DNA of 64,000 bases, from assembly GCF_025802015.1 (NCBI RefSeq), contig NZ_JAOYFC010000001.1, positions 1,178,001 to 1,242,000 of the forward strand. Direction: 5' to 3'. The position numbers and the translations under genes were made by a program. The notes below the pieces were generated by a model. That model made no database searches. It worked only from the letters and a program-made list of their open reading frames with translations, and had not been told where the DNA came from. This DNA is from Falsihalocynthiibacter halioticoli. Lineage in GTDB: Bacteria; Pseudomonadota; Alphaproteobacteria; Rhodobacterales; Rhodobacteraceae. Each line of letters opens with the position of its first letter. Within the stretch, counting starts at the first letter, position 1. Below, piece after piece: positions 7,678 to 15,566 of this stretch.

Positions 7678-8307
7678 ATGAATTGGTCCGTCATAATTAA
7701 AGATTTCATCACGATTTTCGCGGTGGTCGATCCTATCGGGTCAATTCCGATTTTTCTGTTCGCAACGGCGAGCATTCCTGCGGCGTTACATACTCGATTT
7801 GCAATACGGGCGGTCGTAATTGCCGCACTGGTTCTGTTTGGCTTCCTTGTCGGTGGGCAACTCATACTTGAGGCACTTGGCGTGAGATTAGGGGCGTTTC
7901 AGGTCGCGGGAGGGATCATCTTGTTCCTGTTTGCCATGACCATGATTTTTGGTGAGTCCAAGCCCGAGGCCGAGCAGCATGAAGCAGAGCGGGACCACCT
8001 ATCAGGCGCGGTTTTTCCATTGGCGATACCGTCGATTGCCTCTCCAGGGGCGATGCTTGGCGTTGTGGTTCTGACTGACAATCAGAGATTTTCCTTTTCA
8101 GAGCAGCTGGTTACAGCGGTTCTTTTGGCGCTTGTCCTGCTCGTCACCTTGGCCTTGCTGATACTGGCAAAGCAAATCCATCGGATCATCGGCGCAACGG
8201 GGGCAAATGTAATCAGCCGTGTTATGGGGATCATCTTGGCCACCATTGCCATCGATTCCGTGTTTAACGGAATGGATGTTCTGGGGATTATTACCCTAAA
8301 TTCGTGA
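7678..8307 (+). CDS. MarC family integral membrane protein
   Basis: A 209-residue protein with six predicted membrane helices. MNWSVIIKDFITIFAVVDPI at the ATG at 7678 is the typical MarC N terminus, including the conserved VDPIGSIPIFL box; a second family segment AIPSIASPGAM lies around residue 117. The open frame extends upstream to 7501, but that 59-residue extension is not hydrophobic in a meaningful way and lengthens the protein beyond the family norm of about 200. MarC was once linked to multiple antibiotic resistance but that role was not upheld, so function is unknown. It is divergent from arsR across the operator region and might share it. Confidence 0.85.
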   Translation: MNWSVIIKDFITIFAVVDPIGSIPIFLFATASIPAALHTRFAIRAVVIAALVLFGFLVGGQLILEALGVRLGAFQVAGGIILFLFAMTMIFGESKPEAEQHEAERDHLSGAVFPLAIPSIASPGAMLGVVVLTDNQRFSFSEQLVTAVLLALVLLVTLALLILAKQIHRIIGATGANVISRVMGIILATIAIDSVFNGMDVLGIITLNS

Positions 8308-8373
8308 AGAACCGGTTTGCTAAATAGGGGTGGCGTCAGCGAAGCGCCTTTGATGAAAGACACGCAAGCCATA

Positions 8374-8406
8374 GAAAAAGCCGCGCAGACTGAACTGCGC
8401 GGCTTT
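8374..8406 (-). terminator. Terminator of rpsF-rpsR-rplI operon
   Basis: A perfect 12-bp stem (8377-8388 with 8395-8406, loop of 6) ends in a T-run on the minus strand, about 25 bp beyond the rplI stop. Confidence 0.85.
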
Positions 8407-8429
8407 CAAATTCTGGTAAAGAGTGAAGC

Positions 8430-9062
8430 TTAAGCTTCTTTCTCTTCCTCTTCTGCAGCGTCTTCGGCTGGGGCTTCGTCGCCCGCAAGCTCGAGATCGT
8501 CTGCAGCAGCAGCACCGATATCGTCGAAGAGCTCGGAGATTTCGAATTCTGCTTCTGCTTCGGCTTCTGCGGCGAGTTCCTGAATGGATTTACCGGAAGC
8601 TTGAAGCTCGGCTTCTTCTTCGGAACGTGCAACGTTGAGTGAGATTGTCACAACAACTTCAGGGTGCAGTTTCACAGACATTGTGTGCAGGCCAAGCTCT
8701 TTGATCGGGTGATCGACAGAGATTTGCTTGCGGTCAACTGTGAAGCCACCAGCGGTTGCAACTTCGGCCGCGTCACGAGGTGTAACGGAACCGTAGAGCG
8801 AACCAGCGTCCGATGCAGAGCGAATCACGATGAACTGCTGTCCGTCGAGTTTTTCGCCGAGTGCTTCGGCCTCTTTGCGGGATTCAAGGTTGGTTGCTTC
8901 GAGCTGTGCCTTGCGTGCTTCGAAGGAAGCAACGTTTGCGTCAGACGCAGTCAGCGCTTTGCCTTGGGGCAGGAGGAAGTTGCGGGCATAGCCAGCTTTA
9001 ACATCCACAACATCGCCCATTTGGCCGAGCTTTGCGACGCGTTCAAGAAGGATAACTTGCAT
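8430..9062 (-). CDS. rplI: 50S ribosomal protein L9
   Basis: Large-subunit protein that binds 23S rRNA near the L1 stalk base and restrains ribosome movement. The start MQVILLERVAKLGQMGDVVD and the KAGYARNFLLPQGKA block (about residues 22-36) are the L9 signature. The C-terminal domain shows LYGSVTPRDAAE and ELGLHTMSVKLHPEVVV. At 210 residues it is about 60 longer than E. coli L9: after residue 150 there is an acidic Glu/Ala tail, a feature seen in many Rhodobacterales L9 proteins. It is the last gene of the rpsF-rpsR-rplI operon, 11 bp after rpsR, with a clear terminator behind it. Confidence 0.97.
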   Translation of the reverse strand: MQVILLERVAKLGQMGDVVDVKAGYARNFLLPQGKALTASDANVASFEARKAQLEATNLESRKEAEALGEKLDGQQFIVIRSASDAGSLYGSVTPRDAAEVATAGGFTVDRKQISVDHPIKELGLHTMSVKLHPEVVVTISLNVARSEEEAELQASGKSIQELAAEAEAEAEFEISELFDDIGAAAADDLELAGDEAPAEDAAEEEEKEA

Positions 9063-9073
9063 GTGCTTTCTCC

Positions 9074-9301
9074 TTACTTAACGGCGTAGGGAAGCAGGGC
9101 GAGGAAACGGGCGCGCTTGATCGCACGGGCCAGCTCGCGCTGTTTCTTGGCCGAAACGGCAGTGATACGGGAAGGAACGATTTTGCCACGCTCAGAGATG
9201 TAGCGCTGCAGAAGACGTGTGTCTTTGTAATCGATCGCAGGAGCATTGTCGCCAGAGAACGGGCAAACTTTGCGGCGGCGGAAAAATGGTTTAGTAGCCA
9301 T
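9074..9301 (-). CDS. rpsR: 30S ribosomal protein S18
   Basis: A 75-residue small-subunit protein that forms a heterodimer with S6 on the 16S rRNA platform. The N-terminal FFRRRKVCPFSGDNAPAIDY carries the cysteine found in many S18 proteins, followed by DTRLLQRYISERGKI and the basic C-terminal half KKQRELARAIKRARFLALLP that contacts RNA. Length is exactly as expected. It lies 14 bp downstream of rpsF. Identification is certain. Confidence 0.98.
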   Translation of the reverse strand: MATKPFFRRRKVCPFSGDNAPAIDYKDTRLLQRYISERGKIVPSRITAVSAKKQRELARAIKRARFLALLPYAVK

Positions 9302-9315
9302 GAGTTAGCCCTTTC

Positions 9316-9672
9316 TTACGCGCGTTCACGACGGCGCTCGGAGCGCTCTTCGCGTTTTTGCATTTGAACCGATGGTCCTTCGGCGTGCTCGTCAACCTTG
9401 ATGGTGAGAACGCGCATAACATCATCATGCAGGCGCATCAGGCGTTCCATTTCCTGAACAGCCGGTGCAGGGGCATCGGTGCGCAGGAAGGCATAGTGGC
9501 CCTTGCGGTTCTTGTTAACTTTGTAGGCCATGGTCTTCACGCCCCAGTATTCGCTGTCGACGGTCTTGCCGCCGTTGTCTGCGAGAACTGTTGTGAAGTG
9601 CTCAACAAGGCCTTCGGCTTGCGCGGTGGACAAGTCCTGACGCGCGATAAAGACATGCTCGTATAGTGGCAT
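9316..9672 (-). CDS. rpsF: 30S ribosomal protein S6
   Basis: Small-subunit platform protein that partners S18. The ATG at 9672 (MPLYEHVFIARQDLSTAQ) is preceded by GGAGA, giving 118 residues; an in-frame ATG five codons upstream is less likely because it would contain this ribosome-binding site. The family core AYKVNKNRKGHYAFLRTDAP (residues 59-78) and the highly charged C-terminal tail KREERSERRRERA are visible. It heads the rpsF-rpsR-rplI operon. A promoter and a structured 5' leader lie upstream, consistent with the S6:S18 autoregulation known in many bacteria. Confidence 0.97.
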   Translation of the reverse strand: MPLYEHVFIARQDLSTAQAEGLVEHFTTVLADNGGKTVDSEYWGVKTMAYKVNKNRKGHYAFLRTDAPAPAVQEMERLMRLHDDVMRVLTIKVDEHAEGPSVQMQKREERSERRRERA

Positions 9673-9689
9673 GCGATCTCCGTTCATAA

Positions 9690-9768
9690 TAGGCGCATTT
9701 CAAAGACCGGGTTTACCCTTCTGCACCCGATCACGAGAGACTGCGCTGTTGCAAAATGCGCAGAAGGA
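9690..9768 (-). promoter_or_regulatory. Candidate structured leader of the rpsF operon (S6:S18-type)
   Basis: Reading the minus strand, CTGCGC/GCGCAG pair perfectly across an 11-nt loop (9741-9763). Downstream a CGGGT/ACCCG pairing and CCTTC/GAAGG can form, ending with an ACCCGG that contains the CCG element typical of S6:S18 target RNAs. The T-run needed for a terminator is absent, so this is a leader structure. Assignment to the known S6:S18 motif is inference. Confidence 0.4.
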
Positions 9769-9775
9769 AGCCGCC

Positions 9776-9803
9776 TTATAGCAGGGAACGGCGGGGATGC
9801 AAG
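9776..9803 (-). promoter_or_regulatory. Promoter of rpsF operon
   Basis: On the minus strand CTTGCA (complement of 9798-9803), a 16-bp spacer and CTATAA (complement of 9776-9781), about 100 bp upstream of rpsF. The -35 extends as CTTGCATCCCCG, as at tig and tRNA-Leu. Confidence 0.5.
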
Positions 9804-10027
9804 AGCGCGGGGGAGCATGTTGAAAACAAGGTAGATACGGCGTGTGGGTGGGCGCATGGAAATGCGCGGTGAGGGGCCTTAACTTTTGCTCTCCTTTAGG
9901 GTGAAGGGATACACTTTTCGCGGTAAAACCGAAGAATTGCCCCATTTTCGCCCGTATTGAACGCGCAAATCATACTTAACGAAGCGGCAATAAATCCGGC
10001 AGGCCGCTCAGGTAGGAAGGACAGAGT

Positions 10028-10711
10028 ATGATGTTAGATCAAGCACGCGCCCGCGCACGTGCCTCGGCAGAAGCAACTGCCGAAGCCAAAGAGCAGGGAC
10101 AACTTCAGGAAACACAGCGTCTTGAGCGGCTGCCCTATATTACAATGTGCAAAGGTGGCTATGCGATCCAGATGCCAACGCGCGCGGGTTTCTGGGTGCG
10201 GCTCACACAGGGTGTTGCCACGCTGGTTGCTGTGTGTGCGTTTTCTTTTGCGGCCGGTATGTGGCTGATGCCTGGTTCCTCACAGGAAGCCGGTCTTGAG
10301 AGCTTCAAGATGATTGCAACGCTTTGTCTGTTGATGGTTGGCACGCTAGCGGTTTATTTCCTGAGCCAACGTCCGTTTTATCAGCTCCAGATTGACCAGA
10401 CCCGCCGCGAAGTGCGTGAAACTCTGTGTTCCCGTAACGGCAAAGAGCTTGTCCTGCGCCGCTGTGCCTTTGATGAGGTGTCCAGCATTTACCTGTCGCG
10501 CGACAAGGCGAAGGGCAAGGCGGGCAATGAGGCAACATTGATGATGCGCCATGCGGCCTATCCGATTGAGGTGCTGACCGAAGATGCTGATTATCTCAAG
10601 CTTCTGCGTGATCTGTTGGCGCGCGATGTGCTGGGTATGAATGTTACCGCGTCGCTTGGTGCGGTTACGACAGAGCGGTCGGCGGCTGTGGCGGCAAGCG
10701 TAGCGGCCTGA
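10028..10711 (+). CDS. Conserved membrane protein of unknown function
   Basis: I cannot assign a named family with certainty. The ATG at 10028 follows AGGAAGGA and gives 227 residues. An Ala/Arg/Gln-rich helical N terminus (residues 1-35) is followed by a globular patch YITMCKGGYAIQMPTRAGFW, two membrane helices at about 58-80 and 95-115, and a cytoplasmic C-terminal domain of about 110 residues beginning QLQIDQTRREVRETL, which resembles the photosynthetic-assembly/PH-like membrane proteins seen beside fab genes in roseobacters. Small-residue tail at the end. It is monocistronic with a good terminator. Confidence 0.7.
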   Translation: MMLDQARARARASAEATAEAKEQGQLQETQRLERLPYITMCKGGYAIQMPTRAGFWVRLTQGVATLVAVCAFSFAAGMWLMPGSSQEAGLESFKMIATLCLLMVGTLAVYFLSQRPFYQLQIDQTRREVRETLCSRNGKELVLRRCAFDEVSSIYLSRDKAKGKAGNEATLMMRHAAYPIEVLTEDADYLKLLRDLLARDVLGMNVTASLGAVTTERSAAVAASVAA

Positions 10712-10740
10712 TCGAGCGCAAAATTTGCATTGAAGTTTAG

Positions 10741-10770
10741 GGGCTGGTCAAAGGACCGGCCCTTCTCGTT
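10741..10770 (+). terminator. Terminator upstream of fabD
   Basis: GGGCTGGTC-AAAG-GACCGGCCC stem with one G-T type mismatch, followed by TTCTCGTTT, 30 bp after the preceding stop. Confidence 0.7.
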
Positions 10771-10901
10771 TGAGGGAAGGGGCGTTTGCGGCGCCCTTAA
10801 AGCGGTGATTGCAAGAAATTACCGCCATTATCCGCGCCGCTCATGGACAGCCGCCCGCGCGCCATGTATTTGCTAGGAAAACAAAGAAAACAGGAGTCCG
10901 C

Positions 10902-11843
10902 ATGACGCGCGCATTTGTATTTCCCGGACAGGGTGCCCAAACGATCGGAATGGGCAAAGATCTGGCCGAGGCCTATCCAGTGGCCAAAGCCGTGTTTGAC
11001 GAGGTGGACGAGGCCCTTGGCGAGAAGCTGAGCAGCTTGATCTGGGAGGGTGATATCTCCGAACTTACGCTCACACAAAACGCACAACCCGCGCTTATGG
11101 CAACGTCGATTGCTGCCATGCGTGCGCTTGAGGTTGAGGGCGTGAAGATCACAGACGCAAGCTTCGTTGCGGGTCACAGCCTTGGTGAATATTCAGCGCT
11201 TGCGGCGGCGGGGTCGATCTCTGTGGCCGATACGGCGCGTTTGCTGCGTATTCGTGGCGAAGCGATGCAAAAAGCGGTTCCGGTTGGAGTTGGCGCGATG
11301 GCGGCTTTGTTGGGGCTGGACTTTGCAGCTGTTCAGGAGGTGGCCGCAGAGGCCGCACAAGGGCAGGTGTGTCAGGCGGCGAACGACAATGATCCCGGTC
11401 AGGTCGTGGTGTCAGGCCATAAAGAGGCCGTGGAGCGCGCCATTGAGATTGCCAAGGAACGCGGCGCACGGCGCGCGGTTCTATTGCCGGTAAGTGCCCC
11501 GTTCCATTGTTCACTGATGCAGCCTGCGGCGGATGCCATGGCAGAAGCACTGAGCAAAGTTGACGTGAACGCGCCTGCGGTGCCGCTTGTGGCAAACGTC
11601 CGTGCCGAAGCAGAAACAAGCGCGACCCTGATCCGCAACATGCTCGTGGAGCAGGTTACAGGTTCGGTACGCTGGCGCGAGAGCGTGGCCTATATGGCTG
11701 GGCAGGGTGTCACAGAGATTTGGGAGATCGGTGCGGGCAAGGCGCTTTCGGGCATGATCCGCCGTATCGAAAAATCCATCACATGCCGTGCTGTCGGCAC
11801 ACCCGATGACGTGGCTGCGGCTGTAGCGTCGCTTAAGGAATAG
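10902..11843 (+). CDS. fabD: Malonyl-CoA:ACP transacylase
   Basis: Transfers malonyl from CoA to ACP, supplying the extender for type II fatty acid synthesis in the cytoplasm. The ATG at 10902 (MTRAFVFPGQGAQTIGMGKD) has GGAG upstream and gives 313 residues; the longer open frame from 10809 lacks homology. The nucleophile elbow GHSLGEYSALAAAG (Ser near residue 92) and the catalytic His in PVSAPFHCSLM (near 200) are present. It is 8 bp upstream of fabG, forming the usual fabDG pair. Identification is certain. Confidence 0.98.
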   Translation: MTRAFVFPGQGAQTIGMGKDLAEAYPVAKAVFDEVDEALGEKLSSLIWEGDISELTLTQNAQPALMATSIAAMRALEVEGVKITDASFVAGHSLGEYSALAAAGSISVADTARLLRIRGEAMQKAVPVGVGAMAALLGLDFAAVQEVAAEAAQGQVCQAANDNDPGQVVVSGHKEAVERAIEIAKERGARRAVLLPVSAPFHCSLMQPAADAMAEALSKVDVNAPAVPLVANVRAEAETSATLIRNMLVEQVTGSVRWRESVAYMAGQGVTEIWEIGAGKALSGMIRRIEKSITCRAVGTPDDVAAAVASLKE

Positions 11844-11851
11844 AGGTTTAT

Positions 11852-12589
11852 ATGTTTGATTTGACAGGTAAAAAAGCGCTCGTCACTGGTGCATCCGGTG
11901 GCATTGGCGGCGCGATTGCCAAGGCCCTGCATGGCGCTGGCGCAACCGTTGGCCTCTCTGGTACTCGGGTTGAGCCGCTTGAGGCATTGGCCGCCGAGCT
12001 TGGCGAGCGGGCGCATGTTCTGCCCTGTAACCTCAGCGACGGCGAGGCGGTGGACGCATTGCCGAAGGCCGCGATCGAAGCGATGGGCGGGCTGGATATC
12101 CTTGTGAACAACGCAGGTATCACCCGCGACCAAATCTTCATGCGGATGTCGGATGAGGAATGGCAGTCGGTGATCGACGTGAACCTCACTTCAACAATGC
12201 GCCTCTGCCGTGGTGTGATGCGCCCGATGATGAAAGCCCGCTGGGGCCGGATCATCAACATCAGCTCGATTGTGGGGGCAACGGGCAATCCCGGTCAGGC
12301 AAACTATGCCGCATCCAAGGCGGGTATGGTCGGCATGACCAAATCCATCGCCTATGAGGTGGCGAGCCGTGGCATCACCGCCAACGCCGTCGCGCCGGGT
12401 TTCATTGCAACAGCGATGACAGACAAGCTCACTGATGAGCAAAAAGAAAAGATCAACGTGCAAATCCCCGCTTCGCGCATGGGCACCCCCGAAGAAATCG
12501 CCGCAGCGGTGCTTTATTTGGCCAGCCCTGAAGCAGGTTACGTGACAGGCTCCACCCTGCACGTCAACGGCGGCATGGCGATGCTTTAG
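11852..12589 (+). CDS. fabG: 3-oxoacyl-ACP reductase
   Basis: NADPH-dependent reduction of beta-ketoacyl-ACP in fatty acid elongation. A 245-residue short-chain dehydrogenase with the TGASGGIGGAIA cofactor motif (residues 12-23), NNAGIT (about 86-91), catalytic Ser in NISSIVGATG and YxxxK in YAASKAGMVG (about 151-155). The C-terminal GYVTGSTLHVNGGMAML is typical FabG. It is 8 bp after fabD. In related genomes acpP normally follows closely; here the operon ends in a strong terminator and acpP is 3 kb further on. Confidence 0.98.
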   Translation: MFDLTGKKALVTGASGGIGGAIAKALHGAGATVGLSGTRVEPLEALAAELGERAHVLPCNLSDGEAVDALPKAAIEAMGGLDILVNNAGITRDQIFMRMSDEEWQSVIDVNLTSTMRLCRGVMRPMMKARWGRIINISSIVGATGNPGQANYAASKAGMVGMTKSIAYEVASRGITANAVAPGFIATAMTDKLTDEQKEKINVQIPASRMGTPEEIAAAVLYLASPEAGYVTGSTLHVNGGMAML

Positions 12590-12614
12590 GGCATTGAGCA
12601 TAATGTGAGTTTGA

Positions 12615-12638
12615 GAGGGGCCGCTTGGCCCCTTTTTT
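12615..12638 (+). terminator. Terminator after fabG
   Basis: AGGGGCC-GCTT-GGCCCCT stem followed by a run of T. The 17-bp hairpin at 12616-12632 recurs identically at 13850-13866. Confidence 0.85.
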
Positions 12639-12796
12639 CGTGCTGCCTAAATATGTTAAGCGAGTGCGGCTTCGCTTGCTCCTAACTTGATGTGCAATAC
12701 TGTTTTTGAGTGCTAAATGTCGAGTATTGTCTTGCAACCGAAAGAGGGGCATCGGCATAGTCCAATAATCAGATGGGTAAGCTTTGTGGATGAGAC

Positions 12797-13549
12797 ATGT
12801 CTATTTCCGAAAGACCGTTAACTAGGCAAGATCGAGATACACTCAAGCCGTACTCAACCGCGAACGAAAAGCGAAGCACCTATCTGAATTTTGCGGGCCT
12901 CTTTTTCATCTTGTTTTTCACCATTTTTGTTGCGCTGGGTCTACTCTGTGATTTTACCGCGTGGATGTTCGCTTGGCCCGATTTCGAGGTCGTGAAGTGG
13001 TGGCTGTGTGGGGCTTCAGCAGTTCTATCTCTGGCGTATTCTGGGAATTGGGCGCTCCAAGAGCATAAGTACATCAAAGCGAGAACGGGTATTTCTGCAC
13101 TGGCTGATCAAGACTTGCAGAACGGCTTTGCCGCCATCGAACGCCTTGAAGTTGCGGCCGTTGTTGAGGTCGAAGAAGAAGAAGACGAAGGGGCCGGATT
13201 TCTATTAGAGTTACGAGATGGTCGAGTTCTATTTCTAGTTGGTCAAGACCTGGATTTCCATTCATTGCATGTGGAGCCGGATGCAGAGAACGAAGTTGCA
13301 GGCGACATATTCCCGAGTGACAAAGTGGATTTCGTTTACGCGCCGAAAAGCGGTGTCCGTTTGGATGTTATTGGAACGGGCAGCTACCTAAAACCAAGAT
13401 CCTGGGTCAAGCGACGAGTTGGTAGAACGCGTTCTAGTAGCCACGCTGATCCAATGCCGGACAGTTTCAACGACGGCCCGCTTGAGGACGTGTTAAAGCG
13501 TTACGGATTTGTCGAAGTGCCTGCCTCGGCGCGTCGAGAAAATGTATAG
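12797..13549 (+). CDS. Hypothetical two-helix membrane protein
   Basis: I do not recognise a known family. The 250-residue product has a polar N terminus with many Lys/Arg, two membrane helices (about residues 32-56 and 66-84), and a cytoplasmic region with a very acidic patch (VEVEEEEDEG near 124-133) followed by a beta-rich part containing LLELRDGRVLFLVGQDLDFH. The C-terminal tail SFNDGPLEDVLKRYGFVEVP is well conserved-looking. It lies alone between fabG and acpP, in a stretch of lower GC, bounded by two copies of the same hairpin, which suggests it was inserted into the fab locus. Confidence 0.65.
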   Translation: MSISERPLTRQDRDTLKPYSTANEKRSTYLNFAGLFFILFFTIFVALGLLCDFTAWMFAWPDFEVVKWWLCGASAVLSLAYSGNWALQEHKYIKARTGISALADQDLQNGFAAIERLEVAAVVEVEEEEDEGAGFLLELRDGRVLFLVGQDLDFHSLHVEPDAENEVAGDIFPSDKVDFVYAPKSGVRLDVIGTGSYLKPRSWVKRRVGRTRSSSHADPMPDSFNDGPLEDVLKRYGFVEVPASARRENV

Positions 13550-13909
13550 TTCTCTTGACGCTTCGTTTGATTAGGCGTTGGTGATCTTGTTTTGAATTTT
13601 CTGTTTACACGTCAAGCCGACCCTAAAGACAAACCGCGCGTGAAGATCGTTTGGGGTCTGCGATAAGCCGATGTTGCGTGAATTGGGAATACGAGCTCCT
13701 AGAAAATACACTAGAGGCTCCAACTGCTGTTACACGTCTAATTGCCCTGCGCCCGAAACTATATCATCTCGGATTCTATGCTGCCGATACTGCTCAGGGA
13801 GTTGACAGCAGCGCGGCTCTTTCGGGGCTTGTACTTTTTACGAGGTGAAAGGGGCCGCTTGGCCCCATTTTGGTGTGAAGTTCTTAAAGAGATTACCCTT
13901 CTACGAAGA
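13550..13909. other. Intergenic stretch with second copy of the fabG-type hairpin
   Basis: 360 bp between two genes that point toward each other. Short open frames here (13651-13848, 13742-14050) have no domain. The only clear element is the hairpin at 13850-13866. Confidence 0.5.
13850..13866 (-). terminator. Hairpin identical to the fabG terminator
   Basis: AGGGGCCGCTTGGCCCC, identical to 12616-12632. Read on the minus strand it is followed by TTTC and lies 43 bp past the stop of the DUF1254/DUF1214 gene, so it can terminate that gene; on the + strand ATTTT follows. Confidence 0.6.
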
Positions 13910-14911
13910 TCACTGCGCTACCTTTTCGACATTGGGCAGGACGTAGGTGCGTTCCAAAACGGCATCGCCGGGCCGGTAAACTCGCATCAAGAAATTCCAT
14001 CCATCTCCAACATCGACGCGGTTTGCTTGCACGCCACAATCGGCCTCTGACCCAAAGTGGACCGTGAAGGTGCCATCCTCATTCAGCTCGACGTTTCTAT
14101 CGTTGACGATATTGTTGTCGCTCTCCATGAACCCGTCTGCCCCATAGACAGTGATCGACCAAAAGGCGTCATTAGGCGGGACGTCGTATTCTGCGGTATA
14201 GCAACCTTCAACTGCGCCAGGTCCGGAGTAGTTGATGTAAACGGCATCGAGTTCTGGGAAGAGACCCCAAGCGCCAGCAACGGCAAGATGGCGTGTCTCT
14301 TCGTTGACTTCGCCGCGAGGCCCCATCCAGTCGGGCTCGTATTGGTCGAACTTCTGAAATTCCACTTCATAGTCAGCGCGTAATGCGAGCATACTTTCAA
14401 CGTCCCATTGTGGCTCTGGGAACAAGTCATGGCTGGAAGCGTTTATGACAAACTCGTTTTGCATGCGGTTGACAAGGTCCACATCCGCGGGGTCTGAAGC
14501 GTCCATTATCTGTATCCGCATGATGAGTGATACGTATTTTGTATCGCCCGGAATGTCGTAGGTGCCAGGCTCATAAAACACGATTGGCGCGTAATGATCA
14601 TTATCGATCACCAGAATCGAGAAATACCGGTCATCGGGAAATTCTGGAATCGTGATGGTTGCGCCGCCTTCGGTATCAACGACCGCTGCCGCGTAAAGCG
14701 TGTCTCGATTCATGCGAACCACGGCCTGCGCATCGAGAGGTGTAGGTTTGCGGATATAGTAGAAGCGGTTAACGTCGCTTCCTGCATTTGCCTGAAATTG
14801 TGCAAATGCCATGTCGACTTCTGCGCGTATGTAGGTATCGGGCGTTACAACGTCCTCTGCAAAAGCAGCAGTGGAAACAGCAAATAGAGATAGAGTTAAA
14901 AATGCTCGCAT
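13910..14911 (-). CDS. DUF1254/DUF1214 domain secreted protein
   Basis: A 333-residue exported protein. MRAFLTLSLFAVSTAAFA is a Sec signal peptide with AFA cleavage. The DUF1254 domain occupies roughly residues 35-150 (NRFYYIRKPTPLDAQAVVRM, NRDTLYAAAVVD, FSILVIDNDHY), and DUF1214 the C-terminal third (YDVPPNDAFWSITVYGADGF, then NFLMRVYRPGDAVLER). Such proteins are periplasmic and of unknown biochemical function. The gene is on the opposite strand to the fab genes it separates and has no partner, which is unusual inside a core biosynthetic locus. Confidence 0.85.
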   Translation of the reverse strand: MRAFLTLSLFAVSTAAFAEDVVTPDTYIRAEVDMAFAQFQANAGSDVNRFYYIRKPTPLDAQAVVRMNRDTLYAAAVVDTEGGATITIPEFPDDRYFSILVIDNDHYAPIVFYEPGTYDIPGDTKYVSLIMRIQIMDASDPADVDLVNRMQNEFVINASSHDLFPEPQWDVESMLALRADYEVEFQKFDQYEPDWMGPRGEVNEETRHLAVAGAWGLFPELDAVYINYSGPGAVEGCYTAEYDVPPNDAFWSITVYGADGFMESDNNIVNDRNVELNEDGTFTVHFGSEADCGVQANRVDVGDGWNFLMRVYRPGDAVLERTYVLPNVEKVAQ

Positions 14912-15372
14912 CGGGCAACTCCTATTCCAAGCGATAAGACAAAGGCTCTTTGAAAACTGACTTACGGTGGCAGCGAATGGCGAACCGGTAAAGTAACAAA
15001 GCCGCTATTTGATGATCGGAAACTGTTTCTTGCTAAGCAAATGTGTTGGGCTTTGACGGCTATGTGTTTGCTTTCTCATGCTCTAGACTGGGAAAAATCT
15101 GCGCTCGGTACTGTGCGGAAGTGTCTTAATTGGTTCTAAGGCTTTCGGCCTTTGCTGAACTCCAAAGAGCCAATCACTGTGCCCAACCTCATCCTTTGTG
15201 CGGACCCGGTATTCCCGCACCCAACCCAATTGTTGCGTTTGATTCGAGTGGATTCTGGCAATTGACGTAGCGGAATTTATGGGAATGGGGAGTGGGGCGT
15301 TTGGTTTGGCCTGTTTCTGGTGCGGTTTGCGGTATCAAGTATCAGGGATACAACGATAAATGGAATGCGCAC
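14912..15372. other. Long gap between DUF1254 gene and the acpP promoter
   Basis: About 460 bp. A small dyad GTGCGG/CCGCAC and two GATTC sequences 10 bp apart at 15241 and 15251 are visible. The open frame 15292-15570 ends inside acpP and has no homology. No gene is called. Confidence 0.4.
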
Positions 15373-15400
15373 TTGATTACCCTGACCAAGGCCTTATCTT
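15373..15400 (+). promoter_or_regulatory. Possible promoter of acpP
   Basis: TTGATT at 15373-15378, 16-bp spacer, TATCTT at 15395-15400. This would give a leader of about 160 nt that contains the hairpins at 15448-15545. Confidence 0.35.
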
Positions 15401-15447
15401 TCGGAAAGCGTTTGCCTATTCGTGTTGATATGCTAAAGGGGGCGCAG

Positions 15448-15545
15448 AATTGCCATCCGCGCAATTTGTGTTGGTGGATTTCCTGCAGTAGCAGGGCAGT
15501 GAATCGCCCATTTCGGGCAGGAAACAAACGGGTGGCAACACCCCG
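15448..15545 (+). ncRNA. Structured 5' leader of acpP, cis-regulatory candidate
   Basis: Four perfect dyads lie in about 100 nt before acpP: AATTGC/GCAATT (15448-15466), an outer stem TTTCCTGC/GCAGGAAA (15479-15486 with 15517-15524), and GGGTG-GCAA-CACCC (15530-15543) with a GNRA-type loop. Inside the outer stem, CCTGC-AGTA-GCAGG (15482-15495) and GCCC-ATTTC-GGGC (15506-15518) form an alternative, mutually exclusive pair of hairpins. The pattern resembles a two-state leader. No known RNA family is recognised; function is inference. Confidence 0.45.
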
Positions 15546-15566
15546 TCTAGAGAATGAGGAAATACT

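Noticed and set aside
13651..13848. 65-codon frame
   Set aside because: No domain, no ribosome-binding site, and lies in the gap between convergent genes.
15241..15255. Two GATTC sites 10 bp apart as a CcrM cluster
   Set aside because: More than 300 bp from acpP and about 330 bp from the divergent gene; too few sites to argue from.
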